Source: Candidatus Omnitrophota bacterium (GTDB lineage Bacteria; Omnitrophota; Gorgyraeia; Zapsychrales; Zapsychraceae). From it: 39,208 nucleotides of DNA. The DNA lies in the NCBI GenBank assembly GCA_023247445.1, contig JAHFGL010000022.1, positions 1 through 39,208 on the forward strand. Direction: 5' to 3'. Under the pieces are notes generated by a model that had not been told where the DNA came from, searched no databases, and saw nothing but the letters and a program-made list of their open reading frames with translations. This document shows, piece by piece, positions 7,995 to 15,990 of this stretch. Position 1 is the first letter of the stretch, and each line of letters starts with the position of its first letter. A program made the translations under genes and the position numbers.

Positions 7995-9824
7995 ATGAAC
8001 AACGTTAAGCCGATATATATTTTAGGAATTTCCGCCTTTTACCACGACAGCGCCGCTTGCCTTGTTAAAGATGGCGAGATTATTGCCGCAGCCCAAGAGG
8101 AACGTTTTACACGCAAGAAACACGACGATTCTTTTCCCACCCAAGCTGTTGCCTATTGTTTAAAAGAAGCGAACATTACCGTGAAGGATTTAACTTATGT
8201 TGGATTTTACGATAAGCCGTTCATTAAACTTGAAAGACTTTTAATCACGTATTTAACCTATGCCCCGTTTGGCTTGTTATCATTTTTAAAGGCCATTCCC
8301 ATATGGCTTAAGAAAAAGATTTTTCTTAAAGAGCTTATTCAAAAAGAATTAGAATTTGAAGGCGAAATCATTTTTCCCGAGCACCATGAATCGCATGCCG
8401 CCTCAGCCTTTTTTCCATCACCGTTTAAAGAAGCAGCAGTTCTAACGATCGATGGCGTAGGGGAGTGGACGACAACGAGTTTTGGCGTTGGTAAAGACAA
8501 TCATATTGAATTGCAAGCCGAATTAAAATTCCCGCACTCCTTAGGTCTTTTATATTCAGCCTTCACCTATTACACAGGGTTCCGAGTTAATTCCGGAGAA
8601 TATAAATTAATGGGATTAGCGCCTTACGGGGAACCTAAATATGTAGATATCATAAAAAAAGAATTAATTGATATCAAAGATGACGGCTCTTTTAAATTGA
8701 ACATGAAGTATTTTGATTATTGCGTTGGATTAAAGATGACTAATCGTCATTTTGATAAACTCTTTGGTGCTCCGGCTAGAAAGCCAGAGACAAAAATTAC
8801 GCAAAGAGATATGGATATCGCCCGCTCAATTCAAGAGGTCACCAACGAAATTATGATTAGGATGGCGAATCATCTTCATCAAGTTACGGGCCAGGAGAAT
8901 TTATGTTTAGCTGGTGGGGTGGCCTTAAATTGCGTCGGTAATGGCCAGATTTTGAAGCAATCAAAATTTAAAAATATCTGGATTCAACCGGCGGCTGGTG
9001 ATGCGGGTGGCGCGTTAGGTGTTGCGCTTTTAACCTGGTATCAATATCTAGATAAACCGCGGGTAACGAATGGTAAAACGGATCTACAGAGCAGTACGCT
9101 TTTAGGCCCAGGGTACAGTGATGAATATGTTGAGGATTATTTAAAGAAAAATAATTTACCCTTTTTAAAGATGAATGCCAAAGAGGCGCCCGCTAAGATC
9201 GCAGGTTTAATTAATAGTGAAAAGGTTATTGGGCTAGTGCAAGGTCGCATGGAATTTGGTCCACGTGCTTTAGGGGCCCGCAGTATTATTGGTGATGCCC
9301 GATCAGAGAAAATGCAATCGATCTTAAATTTAAAAATAAAATTTCGCGAATCCTTTCGGCCATTTGCGCCAAGTGTTATTCGTGAACATGTGAAAGATTT
9401 TTTTGATTTGGATTATGACAGTCCGTATATGCTTTTGGTGGCTCCAGTTAAAAATGATAAGTGTGTAACGAATGCGCAAAATCAGTTGTGGGGCATTGAT
9501 AAATTAAAAGCTAAACGCTCGGTGATTCCAGCGATTACCCACGTAGATTATTCGGCGCGGATTCAAACCGTCACCAAAGAATCAAATACTTATTACTACG
9601 ATATTATTAAAGCTTTTTATGATCTAACAGGATGTCCGGTGATTATTAATACTTCTTATAATATTCGCGGCGAACCGATTGTCTGCACGCCGGAGGATGC
9701 TTATCGATGTTTTATGTGCACGGATATGGATTATCTCGTGCTAGGGCATTTTCTATTAGAGAAAAATGCACAACCCAATAAAGATAAATACAAGAAAGCG
9801 GATATCACGCAAGTTTTGGATTGA
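7995..9824 (+). CDS. O-carbamoyltransferase, NodU/CmcH/SxtI family
   Basis: This 609-residue enzyme uses carbamoyl phosphate and ATP to carbamoylate a hydroxyl through a carbamoyl-adenylate intermediate (known for TobZ and relatives). The N-terminal Kae1-like domain starts GISAFYHDSA and carries the metal-binding His pair H130 and H134 (EHHESHA) and Asp153 (TIDGVG). Further motifs are LAGGVALNC and AGDAGGALG. The C-terminal YrdC-like domain carries GRMEFGPRALGARSI. All key residues appear intact, and the length matches SxtI (~610 residues). Neighbours make it the centre of an sxtI-J-K-like module. The substrate is probably a sugar hydroxyl of the surface glycan or its lipid-linked precursor (inference). 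Confidence 0.93.
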   Translation: MNNVKPIYILGISAFYHDSAACLVKDGEIIAAAQEERFTRKKHDDSFPTQAVAYCLKEANITVKDLTYVGFYDKPFIKLERLLITYLTYAPFGLLSFLKAIPIWLKKKIFLKELIQKELEFEGEIIFPEHHESHAASAFFPSPFKEAAVLTIDGVGEWTTTSFGVGKDNHIELQAELKFPHSLGLLYSAFTYYTGFRVNSGEYKLMGLAPYGEPKYVDIIKKELIDIKDDGSFKLNMKYFDYCVGLKMTNRHFDKLFGAPARKPETKITQRDMDIARSIQEVTNEIMIRMANHLHQVTGQENLCLAGGVALNCVGNGQILKQSKFKNIWIQPAAGDAGGALGVALLTWYQYLDKPRVTNGKTDLQSSTLLGPGYSDEYVEDYLKKNNLPFLKMNAKEAPAKIAGLINSEKVIGLVQGRMEFGPRALGARSIIGDARSEKMQSILNLKIKFRESFRPFAPSVIREHVKDFFDLDYDSPYMLLVAPVKNDKCVTNAQNQLWGIDKLKAKRSVIPAITHVDYSARIQTVTKESNTYYYDIIKAFYDLTGCPVIINTSYNIRGEPIVCTPEDAYRCFMCTDMDYLVLGHFLLEKNAQPNKDKYKKADITQVLD

Positions 9825-9834
9825 TTGTATTTGT

Positions 9835-9914
9835 CGTCATCCTGAGGAACAAAGTGACGAAGGATCTCAGAATTCTTAAGTGTTTTGAGATTCTTCGCTA
9901 CGCTCAGAATGACG
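9835..9914. repeat. Imperfect palindromic intergenic repeat (REP/MITE-like)
   Basis: The left arm (from CGTCATCCTGAGG) and right arm (ending GCTCAGAATGACG) pair as an ~80-base imperfect inverted repeat centred near 9878, with a shared core around CTTAAG and GAGATTCTTCG. From general experience this word family (GTCATYCTGAG, AGGATCTC, GAGATTCTTCG) is dispersed in many uncultured bacterial genomes. It yields spurious peptides of the VILSVAKNL and RFFATLRMT type in all frames. It sits between the carbamoyltransferase and the SxtJ-like gene and stops 12 bases before the latter's ATG. As RNA it would fold into a long hairpin. Confidence 0.85.
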
Positions 9915-9926
9915 AATCGGAAACTT

Positions 9927-10325
9927 ATGAATAATAAAGAAATAAAAAATTTGAGAGTTTTTGGATATGGATTGGCAATCATCCTGGCCTTTATTGGCAC
10001 GCGCATGGGAATCAAGCATGGCTGGGATCTTGGGCCGATCATTCTTCTTAGCCTTTCTGTTTTTATGTTGATTCTAACTAGTGTTTCGCTTAAAGGGGTT
10101 GAGAAAATTTACAAACCCTGGATGAAGGTCGCGCACTTAATCGGAGGGACCATCACAGCGATCATGCTTTCGTTAATGTTTTATCTTATCTTTGGGACGG
10201 TCGGTCTTATTTTAAGATTTCTTAAAAAAGATCTTCTAGATCAAAGACTTGACCCGACGAAAACTTCCTATTGGATCAAAAAAGAATTATCTGCCGATAG
10301 AAAACGTTACACGCAGCAATTTTAA
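9927..10325 (+). CDS. SxtJ-family small membrane protein
   Basis: This 132-residue protein has three hydrophobic segments (about 12-28, 36-52 and 73-98). A Pro-Trp (KPWMKVAH) precedes the last span, and a C-terminal tail reads KKDLLDQRLDP then SYWIKKE. The Pro-Trp, D-x-L and SYW pattern is what I recognise in SxtJ-type proteins, which co-occur with NodU-type carbamoyltransferases and the DUF5989 peptide. I chose the ATG at 9927. The open frame continues upstream to a TTG at 9885, but that extension translates the palindromic repeat (RFFATLRMT) and is not protein-like for this family. The molecular role is unknown; a membrane scaffold for the carbamoyltransferase is inferred from conserved linkage. 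Confidence 0.8.
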   Translation: MNNKEIKNLRVFGYGLAIILAFIGTRMGIKHGWDLGPIILLSLSVFMLILTSVSLKGVEKIYKPWMKVAHLIGGTITAIMLSLMFYLIFGTVGLILRFLKKDLLDQRLDPTKTSYWIKKELSADRKRYTQQF

Positions 10326-10327
10326 TC

Positions 10328-11527
10328 ATGAAGATTCTTCTCATCCACAACCTTTATCTGCAGCCAGGAGGAGAGGATGAGGTTGTTAAAACAGAAAAAA
10401 AGATGCTCGAGCAATTTGGGCATAAAGTTATTCTGTATGAGCGCTATAATAAAGAAATTGAAGCCTATAATGTCTTCCAAAAAATAAAATTTACGCTGAC
10501 CGATATTTATTGGTCAAAAGTCTCCTACAAAGCCATCCGCAAGATAATTCAAAAAGAAAAACCCGACATTGCGCATATTCATAATACATTTTCGGTGATT
10601 AGCCCATCGGTATATCAGGCTTGTCATGATGAAAATATCCCGATTGTTCAGACGCTGCACAACTATCGCTTTTTGTGTCCAATTGCCATCTTTTATCGAT
10701 CTGGAAAAGTTTGTACGGATTGTTTGAGCACCGGCCGAAAAGCAGCGGTGATTAATCGCTGTTGGAAAAATTCTTATTTTATGTCATTTGTTTTAAAAAG
10801 AATTATTGATAAGTTTTATGCGAAAGAGATCGTGACAAAGACCATTGATCACTTTATTGTCCTGAGTGAATTTAGTAAGAAGATGCATGTTCAAAATGGA
10901 TTTGCGCAAGATAAACTAACGGTAAAACCAAACTTTCTAGATTTTGATCCAGGGATCTCAAGTGTGAATGGCGACTATGCTCTTTTTGTTGGCGGCCTGC
11001 AAGATTACAAAGGGATTAAAGTTTTGTTAGAAGCTTGGGGAAAGTTAAAGGGGCTGTTGAAACTTAAGATTATTGGCGATGGGCCTTTGCGGCAAGATGT
11101 TATCGCGGCAAGCAAGGAGACTAATATTGAGTTTTTAGGACAACGACCTTTAAGTGAAGTCATGGAGCACATGAAAAAATCTTTTTTCGTTGTTCTGCCT
11201 TCTCAATGTTTTGAAAATTTTCCGCGTGTCATCGTTGAAGCTTATGCCTGCGGCAAACCTGTTGTCGTTAGTGACATTGGTTCTTTAGGTGAATTGGTAC
11301 AGAAAAAGGTCACAGGGTTACGATTTGATCCAAAAAGTTCAGATGATCTTGCCCAAAAGGTTCAGTGGATGATCGCCAATCCAAGTTTGGCCCAAGAAAT
11401 GGGTCAAAATGCCCGAAAGGTTTATGAGGAAAAATATATAATGCAAGAAAACTATAGCGCCCTTCTAAAGATCTACGAGAAAACCATTGTTTCGTCCCGG
11501 AAAGTTCAAATTCCTTCCCAAAAATAA
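10328..11527 (+). CDS. Family 4 glycosyltransferase
   Basis: This is a GT-B fold retaining glycosyltransferase of 399 residues. The N-terminus (MKILLIHNLYLQPGGEDEV) has the Gly-rich acceptor-side loop usual in GT4. The C-terminal half contains FVGGLQDYKG (strand 1 of the donor domain), and the E-x7-E type motif FPRVIVEAYACGKPVVVSD, followed by GSLGELV. A Cys cluster in FLCP and KVCTDCL around residues 115-135 recurs in a GT4 subgroup of capsule and O-antigen loci. The gene starts two bases after the SxtJ-like gene, so translation is probably coupled. The nearest functional guess is addition of mannose or a related sugar from a nucleotide-activated donor; the donor is not assignable here. Confidence 0.92.
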   Translation: MKILLIHNLYLQPGGEDEVVKTEKKMLEQFGHKVILYERYNKEIEAYNVFQKIKFTLTDIYWSKVSYKAIRKIIQKEKPDIAHIHNTFSVISPSVYQACHDENIPIVQTLHNYRFLCPIAIFYRSGKVCTDCLSTGRKAAVINRCWKNSYFMSFVLKRIIDKFYAKEIVTKTIDHFIVLSEFSKKMHVQNGFAQDKLTVKPNFLDFDPGISSVNGDYALFVGGLQDYKGIKVLLEAWGKLKGLLKLKIIGDGPLRQDVIAASKETNIEFLGQRPLSEVMEHMKKSFFVVLPSQCFENFPRVIVEAYACGKPVVVSDIGSLGELVQKKVTGLRFDPKSSDDLAQKVQWMIANPSLAQEMGQNARKVYEEKYIMQENYSALLKIYEKTIVSSRKVQIPSQK

Positions 11528-11601
11528 ATTTACACCAATTTCGTGCTGTGATATAGTCTCATATAATTTACCTTTATAAATATATTTAATATTACTAATT
11601 T

Positions 11602-11718
11602 ATGAGTAATACAGATTCCTCTGGGCAGAAAATCAATTGGATTGATGTATATTTCCTTCTTGTAACCTCAGCCTATTTCTTATGGCGAATCGTTATTTAT
11701 CTAAAGAGGCTCAATTGA
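11602..11718 (+). other. Short open frame with one membrane span overlapping the next gene's start
   Basis: A 38-codon frame starts at an ATG, encodes a polar N-terminus (MSNTDSSGQKINW) and one hydrophobic segment (VYFLLVTSAYFLW), and ends within the 5' end of the next gene in another frame. There is no Shine-Dalgarno. It could be the original N-terminus of the downstream membrane protein cut off by a frameshift, a small membrane peptide, or chance. I cannot decide from sequence. Confidence 0.25.
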
Positions 11719-13334
11719 GCGTAAGTCACCTGCCGACTTTTATCCTTGCCATCGGTTATATTGTGTTTTGGTTGGAGCTGTATTTTTTGCCAAGTCAAAA
11801 TGGCGTAACCTCGCCACTGGCCACAATTTTATTTTTGTTGGTTCTTATCTATATTGTTTCAAAAAATTTCGCGGGCATTTCTCAATCGTTAAAAAATTTT
11901 AAGGCTAATTTTGGCCAGGAATCGTTGATCACGCGAATCTTTTTGATTTGTGGCGCGGGATTGAGTTTGCTTATTGTTGGATGTGCTTTTTATGCCGCTG
12001 TTTTGCCGCCACATCTAATGCAAGAATACGATTCCTTAAATTATCATTTGACCATTCCTCGACAGCATTTGATCCTACATTCCTTCCAACATATCCCTTG
12101 GTCGCATGCGGATTTGTTTCCACTGCCTATTGATTTTGCTTTGGCGCCTTATTGGTTTGTCACACAACTGCCCAACAAATTTCCCCAATTTATTTTCTTT
12201 TTAGGCCTGATCTGTGTTTCGATTCGATTGGTCAAGCGCTTTAACCAAAATCATTTTTTGTCTTTGGGGCTAATGGCCTTTGCCATTTTTGGTTCGCATG
12301 GAATCGGAATTCAACTAGGAACGGCGATGTTAGATCTTGTTCTGGCATATTTATTTCTAGCGGCTTTGGATAGTTTTTTAAGCGGAGCTGTTGTCGTGGC
12401 GGCTATAGAATTTACTTTTTATTTCTGGGCCAAAGCGTTTGTGCCGATTCAAATCATCGTCATCTTTTTAGTTGTTACGTTTTTGATTTGGTTGTTAAAG
12501 AGATTTGGGTTTAATCGCATGGCATGGACATTTAATGATGTTATTAACTCAGAAGCTAAAGTGGTTTATCTAAAAAGAGTTAAACGATTCTTGAGTTTTT
12601 TTGTCTTGTTCAGTCTTTTTGTGGGAGGGCCATTTGTCACCAAGTCTTTATCAGTGGCCGGGACGCCGCTTTTTCCTTTTAGTCCAGGGTTGATTAAAAT
12701 TAACAATCATATCGGCGATAACTCAAAGGCCTGGAATTCTTTGGTGGGCTCCGTTACTGAACACATGAAGGTCAAAGATTCCTATGGCTACGGCCGATCG
12801 GCGGTTGATTTTATGAAGCATTTTTGGCTATTGGCTGTGCCCGATAAGTCTGTAAATAATCGTTTTGATTATCCGATGGGATTGATTTATTTGCTCTTTT
12901 TAGGCCCATTCGTATATTTCTTTTTTAAATCGTTCTGGGCTAAAGAAATCTCAATTCTATCTTTTTTTATTATGACGTTTTGGCTATCATGGTGGTTTGG
13001 TTCGCAGCAATCTCGATTTCTCTATATACCAATCTTACTGATGTATATTTTGGTTCTTTCAAACATAAAGATTTTTTCACCCCTGTTAATGAGCGCGGTT
13101 TTGTTAGCACTATTTCTTAATTTTATTTCTATTTTGGGCGCACATAAGAATGATTTCTTTAAAAGCCCATTGACAGTTTTACGCGAGAAAGACACAGAAA
13201 CATTGACGATGAATCAATCTTATTTACAAGAAGGAAGAAAAGATTATGTCTATTTAGAATATCATGATGTGCCTTATGCCCAGTTTCCGGTCATTGTTAC
13301 AAAAGAAAAATTTCCGTATGTTTTAGCATTTTAA
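11682..13334 (+). CDS. Polytopic GT-C-like membrane protein
   Basis: This 550-residue protein has roughly ten or more hydrophobic segments across its length. After a third span, an extracytoplasmic loop carries EYDSLNYH (residues 115-122). An acidic residue plus a Tyr-His in the first large loop is typical of GT-C glycosyltransferases that use polyprenyl-phosphate sugars. No full family signature is seen, so the assignment rests on topology and this loop. The ATG at 11682 has no Shine-Dalgarno, and a short frame with a membrane span overlaps it (11602-11718), so the true N-terminus may differ. A role in adding a sugar on the outer face of the inner membrane is inferred. Confidence 0.6.
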   Translation: MANRYLSKEAQLSVSHLPTFILAIGYIVFWLELYFLPSQNGVTSPLATILFLLVLIYIVSKNFAGISQSLKNFKANFGQESLITRIFLICGAGLSLLIVGCAFYAAVLPPHLMQEYDSLNYHLTIPRQHLILHSFQHIPWSHADLFPLPIDFALAPYWFVTQLPNKFPQFIFFLGLICVSIRLVKRFNQNHFLSLGLMAFAIFGSHGIGIQLGTAMLDLVLAYLFLAALDSFLSGAVVVAAIEFTFYFWAKAFVPIQIIVIFLVVTFLIWLLKRFGFNRMAWTFNDVINSEAKVVYLKRVKRFLSFFVLFSLFVGGPFVTKSLSVAGTPLFPFSPGLIKINNHIGDNSKAWNSLVGSVTEHMKVKDSYGYGRSAVDFMKHFWLLAVPDKSVNNRFDYPMGLIYLLFLGPFVYFFFKSFWAKEISILSFFIMTFWLSWWFGSQQSRFLYIPILLMYILVLSNIKIFSPLLMSAVLLALFLNFISILGAHKNDFFKSPLTVLREKDTETLTMNQSYLQEGRKDYVYLEYHDVPYAQFPVIVTKEKFPYVLAF

Positions 13335-13350
13335 GAAATAATTAAAAGGC

Positions 13351-13430
13351 CGCCAACTTATTATTTCGGGAAGTTGGCGAGTCCACCGATACACAGTATC
13401 GGCGAGATCTCGCCAAAGGCGGACCTCGCC
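13351..13430. repeat. Cluster of perfect hairpins and GGCGAG/CTCGCC words in an intergenic gap
   Basis: In the 126-base gap before the aminotransferase there are three perfect inverted repeats in a row. CGCCAACTT/AAGTTGGCG is a 9-bp stem (13351-13359 with 13371-13379). CCGATAC/GTATCGG is a 7-bp stem with a 3-base loop (13386-13402). GGCGAGATCTCGCC is a 14-bp palindrome (13401-13414). GGCGAG and its complement recur at 13376, 13401, 13409 and 13425, allowing alternative pairings. No U-run follows, so it is not a classical terminator. It looks like a REP-type element or a structured leader. Confidence 0.6.
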
Positions 13431-13460
13431 ATACAAAACCAATGAAAGGCGGGAGTCACG

Positions 13461-14558
13461 ATGAAGGTTAATCAATTTGATCCATACTTAACTAAAGACG
13501 AAATTGCCTCAGTGGTTGAAACAATCAAGGCCAATTGGATTACTGAAGGCAAGAAGACCGCGCAATTCCAAGAGATGCTGCAAGATTACTGTAAGGCCAA
13601 GCATGTTATTCTTCTGCCCAATGGTACATTGGCTCTTTATGTGGCCTTGATGATTTTAGGAATTGGGCCAGGGGATGAGGTAATCGTTCCGGCGTTTACA
13701 TTTGTTGGCAGCGCGACATCGATTGCCTTGACCGGAGCGAAACCTGTTTTTGCCGATGTTAATATGGATGATTTTAATATCAGCATCGATAGTTTAAAGA
13801 AATGTCTTTCTAAGAAAACTAAAGCGATTATGCCCGTGCATATTTATGGACAGGCGGCGCGGATGGATCAAATTATGAAAATTGCCAAGGCGCATAAACT
13901 TTTGGTCGTAGAAGACGCGGCGCAGGGACTTGGTGTTTTCTTTGGTAAAAAGCACGTTGGGACATTTGGCGAGGTGGGATGCATGTCGTTTTATGCTGAT
14001 AAAACAATCACAACAGGCGAAGGCGGTGCGTTATTTACCAATAGCGATGAGATCGCTGATCGTTGCCGCTATTTTAAGAATCAAGGCCGATTAAATCGTG
14101 GCAGTTTTGTTCATCCCTACATGGGTTTTAACTTCCGAGTCACAGATTTACAGGCCGCCGTTGGTGTGATTCAGATGAAAAAACTAGATTGGATTATTAA
14201 GCGCAAGGCCGAGAATGAGGCGCTTTATAAAAAGTTACTTAAAGATGTTGCTCAAGTTGAATTCCCCGTTGATACCAGAGTAGGAACGCGCGTGCCATTT
14301 CGCATTAACCTTTTAGTTCAAGATCCACAAGTCTTAAGTGATTATTTAACTAAAAAAGATGTTGGTGTTCGTCGATTTTTTTATCCATTAGACCATCAGC
14401 CTTGTTTTACCAACAAAAATTCAATTAAGAAACCATGCCCCAATGCGTACAAAATTTTTGAACGAGGGATCTCGCTTCCGTCAGGCGTTGGTTTAAGTAC
14501 AGCGCAGATTAAATATGTCTGTAATTCAATTAAAGAATATTATACGACGACAAAATGA
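13461..14558 (+). CDS. DegT/DnrJ/EryC1 sugar aminotransferase, possibly GDP-perosamine synthase
   Basis: This is a PLP-dependent sugar aminotransferase of 365 residues, normal for the family. The N-terminus (FDPYLTKDEI, then NWITEGKKTAQFQ) is the usual opening. EDAAQGLG has the PLP-binding Asp152. The Schiff-base lysine is K181 in SFYADKTITTGEGG. NFRVTDLQAAVG fits the conserved dimer and substrate loop. The sequence feels closest to the perosamine-synthase-like branch. If so, it would aminate the 4-keto sugar produced by Gmd, which is encoded at 30454. UDP-linked 4-amino sugars remain possible, so the substrate is inference. A GGCGGGAG ribosome-binding site precedes the start, and the end overlaps the next gene by 4 nt. 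Confidence 0.9.
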   Translation: MKVNQFDPYLTKDEIASVVETIKANWITEGKKTAQFQEMLQDYCKAKHVILLPNGTLALYVALMILGIGPGDEVIVPAFTFVGSATSIALTGAKPVFADVNMDDFNISIDSLKKCLSKKTKAIMPVHIYGQAARMDQIMKIAKAHKLLVVEDAAQGLGVFFGKKHVGTFGEVGCMSFYADKTITTGEGGALFTNSDEIADRCRYFKNQGRLNRGSFVHPYMGFNFRVTDLQAAVGVIQMKKLDWIIKRKAENEALYKKLLKDVAQVEFPVDTRVGTRVPFRINLLVQDPQVLSDYLTKKDVGVRRFFYPLDHQPCFTNKNSIKKPCPNAYKIFERGISLPSGVGLSTAQIKYVCNSIKEYYTTTK

Positions 14559-15976
14559 TTAATCTAAGGGACCATTATAATAAGGTAGCCGAAGAGCGGC
14601 ATATTTGGTTTAAGCGCCATAGTTATTATCATGATGATATCCTAGGATACTGTAATTTTTTTATTAACTCTGACAGTTCAATCTTAGAGCTTGGTTGTGG
14701 GATGGGCAATTTAATAGGACGACTCAAGCCCAAACGAGGTGTCGGCGTTGATGTCAGTGATAAGATGGTTGAGCGCGCACGAGAGGAATTTCCTAACATT
14801 GAATTTATTTGCGCGGACGTCGAATTCTTTGAATCGCAGGAGAAGTTTGACTACATTATTATTTCTGGGACGTTAGGCACAGTTAAAAATATTCAGACTT
14901 TCTTTCAGCGGATCAGACGATTTTGTACCTCCGATACGCGGATTATTATTACGCATTACAATGAATTGTGGGGGCCGATTATACAGTTGGCTGAAAAATA
15001 TCGTCTTAAAATGCCTGAGTGTAACTTTAATTGGCTGTCTATTGATGATGTGGAAAATTTTTTAAGTATTTCCGGATATAAACCCATTCGTCGGGATTTT
15101 CGTCTCATATTTCCATACAATATTCCCATTATTTCGTTTTTATTTAATCAAATTCTTACAAAAGTTCCTATCATTCGACGTTTGGCGCTAGCCCAATGTT
15201 TAGTTGGGTCGCTTAATGCCCCGCCGGATCATATTGAAGACCAGTCTGTCTCCATTATTTTAACTTGCCGAGATGAAGAAGAAAATATTGAAGGATTAGT
15301 TACTGGCATCCCGAATATTGGAAAAAGGACTGAGATTATTTTTGTGGAAGGTCATTCTAAAGATGGCACAGTTGCAAAAATAGAGGAAATGATAAAGAAT
15401 TATCCACAGAAAGACATCAAACTCTATAAACAGAAAGGCAAAGGGCAAGGAGATGCTTTTCATTTAGGTTGTGAGAAAGCACAAGGTGACTTTTTGTGCT
15501 GGATGGAAGCGGATTTAACTATCCCACCGGAGGAAATAAAGTTGTTTTGGGATGCGTATCGATTGGGGATGGGGGAGTATATTAATGGCACACGATTTAT
15601 TTATAAAATGGAAAAAAAAGCCATGCCATTCTCTAACTTTATTGGTAATCGTTTTTTTGGAAATGTCTTTACGATGATATTGCAGCAAAGATTTACTGAT
15701 ACTTTGTGCGGTTACAAAGCGATCTCGAAGAAAAACTATGAGAAAACCCGAAAACAAATTAATTTCTTTGGTGATTTTGATCCTTTTGGAGATTTTGAGT
15801 TGATCTTTGGGGCGGTTAAAAACAATCTAAAGGTTGTTGAAATCCCCGTCCATTATCGTCCGCGCAATTATGGACAACCCAAAGCTTATGGAAAAGGATT
15901 TGTAAGCTTTTTAAAGCACGCGCTAATTCTGATGAAAATGAGTTGGATCGCTTTTCGAAAGTTTAAGTTTTTTTAA
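14555..15976 (+). CDS. Methyltransferase-GT2 fusion protein
   Basis: Two enzymes are joined in one 473-residue chain. Residues 1-190 are a class I SAM methyltransferase with motif I ELGCGMGN (45-52), GVDVSDKM (64-71) and a CADVEFF strand. Residues ~228-450 are a GT2 domain of the dolichyl-phosphate-mannose synthase-like branch, with SVSIILTCRDEEENI (231-245), VEGHSKDG (264-271), the metal-site variant EAD (318-320) in place of DAD, and GYKAISKKN. A PHY-like strand (VHYRPRNYG) lies near the end. The chain starts inside the aminotransferase stop (ATGA overlap), so translation is coupled. The fusion suggests that glycosyl transfer and methylation act on the same glycan residue or lipid carrier (inference). 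Confidence 0.88.
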   Translation: MINLRDHYNKVAEERHIWFKRHSYYHDDILGYCNFFINSDSSILELGCGMGNLIGRLKPKRGVGVDVSDKMVERAREEFPNIEFICADVEFFESQEKFDYIIISGTLGTVKNIQTFFQRIRRFCTSDTRIIITHYNELWGPIIQLAEKYRLKMPECNFNWLSIDDVENFLSISGYKPIRRDFRLIFPYNIPIISFLFNQILTKVPIIRRLALAQCLVGSLNAPPDHIEDQSVSIILTCRDEEENIEGLVTGIPNIGKRTEIIFVEGHSKDGTVAKIEEMIKNYPQKDIKLYKQKGKGQGDAFHLGCEKAQGDFLCWMEADLTIPPEEIKLFWDAYRLGMGEYINGTRFIYKMEKKAMPFSNFIGNRFFGNVFTMILQQRFTDTLCGYKAISKKNYEKTRKQINFFGDFDPFGDFELIFGAVKNNLKVVEIPVHYRPRNYGQPKAYGKGFVSFLKHALILMKMSWIAFRKFKFF

Positions 15977-15990
15977 ATTAATGAGGTTGA

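Noticed and set aside
9885-9926. Longer N-terminus of the SxtJ-like protein from a TTG at 9885
   Set aside because: The added residues (RFFATLRMT) come from the repeat, not from the protein family; the ATG at 9927 fits better.
9731-10042. Minus-strand open frame encoding VILSVAKNL and HFVPQDDDK words
   Set aside because: It is the translation of the palindromic repeat at 9835-9914 plus antisense of two real genes; a known type of spurious protein.
6680-10325. A saxitoxin-like toxin pathway
   Set aside because: Only the I, J and K type genes are present; none of the core saxitoxin enzymes (SxtA, SxtG and others) is seen, and the context is polysaccharide synthesis.
11539-11567. Promoter with TATAAT at 11562 before the GT-C-like gene
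   Set aside because: The -10 word is good, but no acceptable -35 is present at a 16-18 base spacing, and the region is AT-rich.
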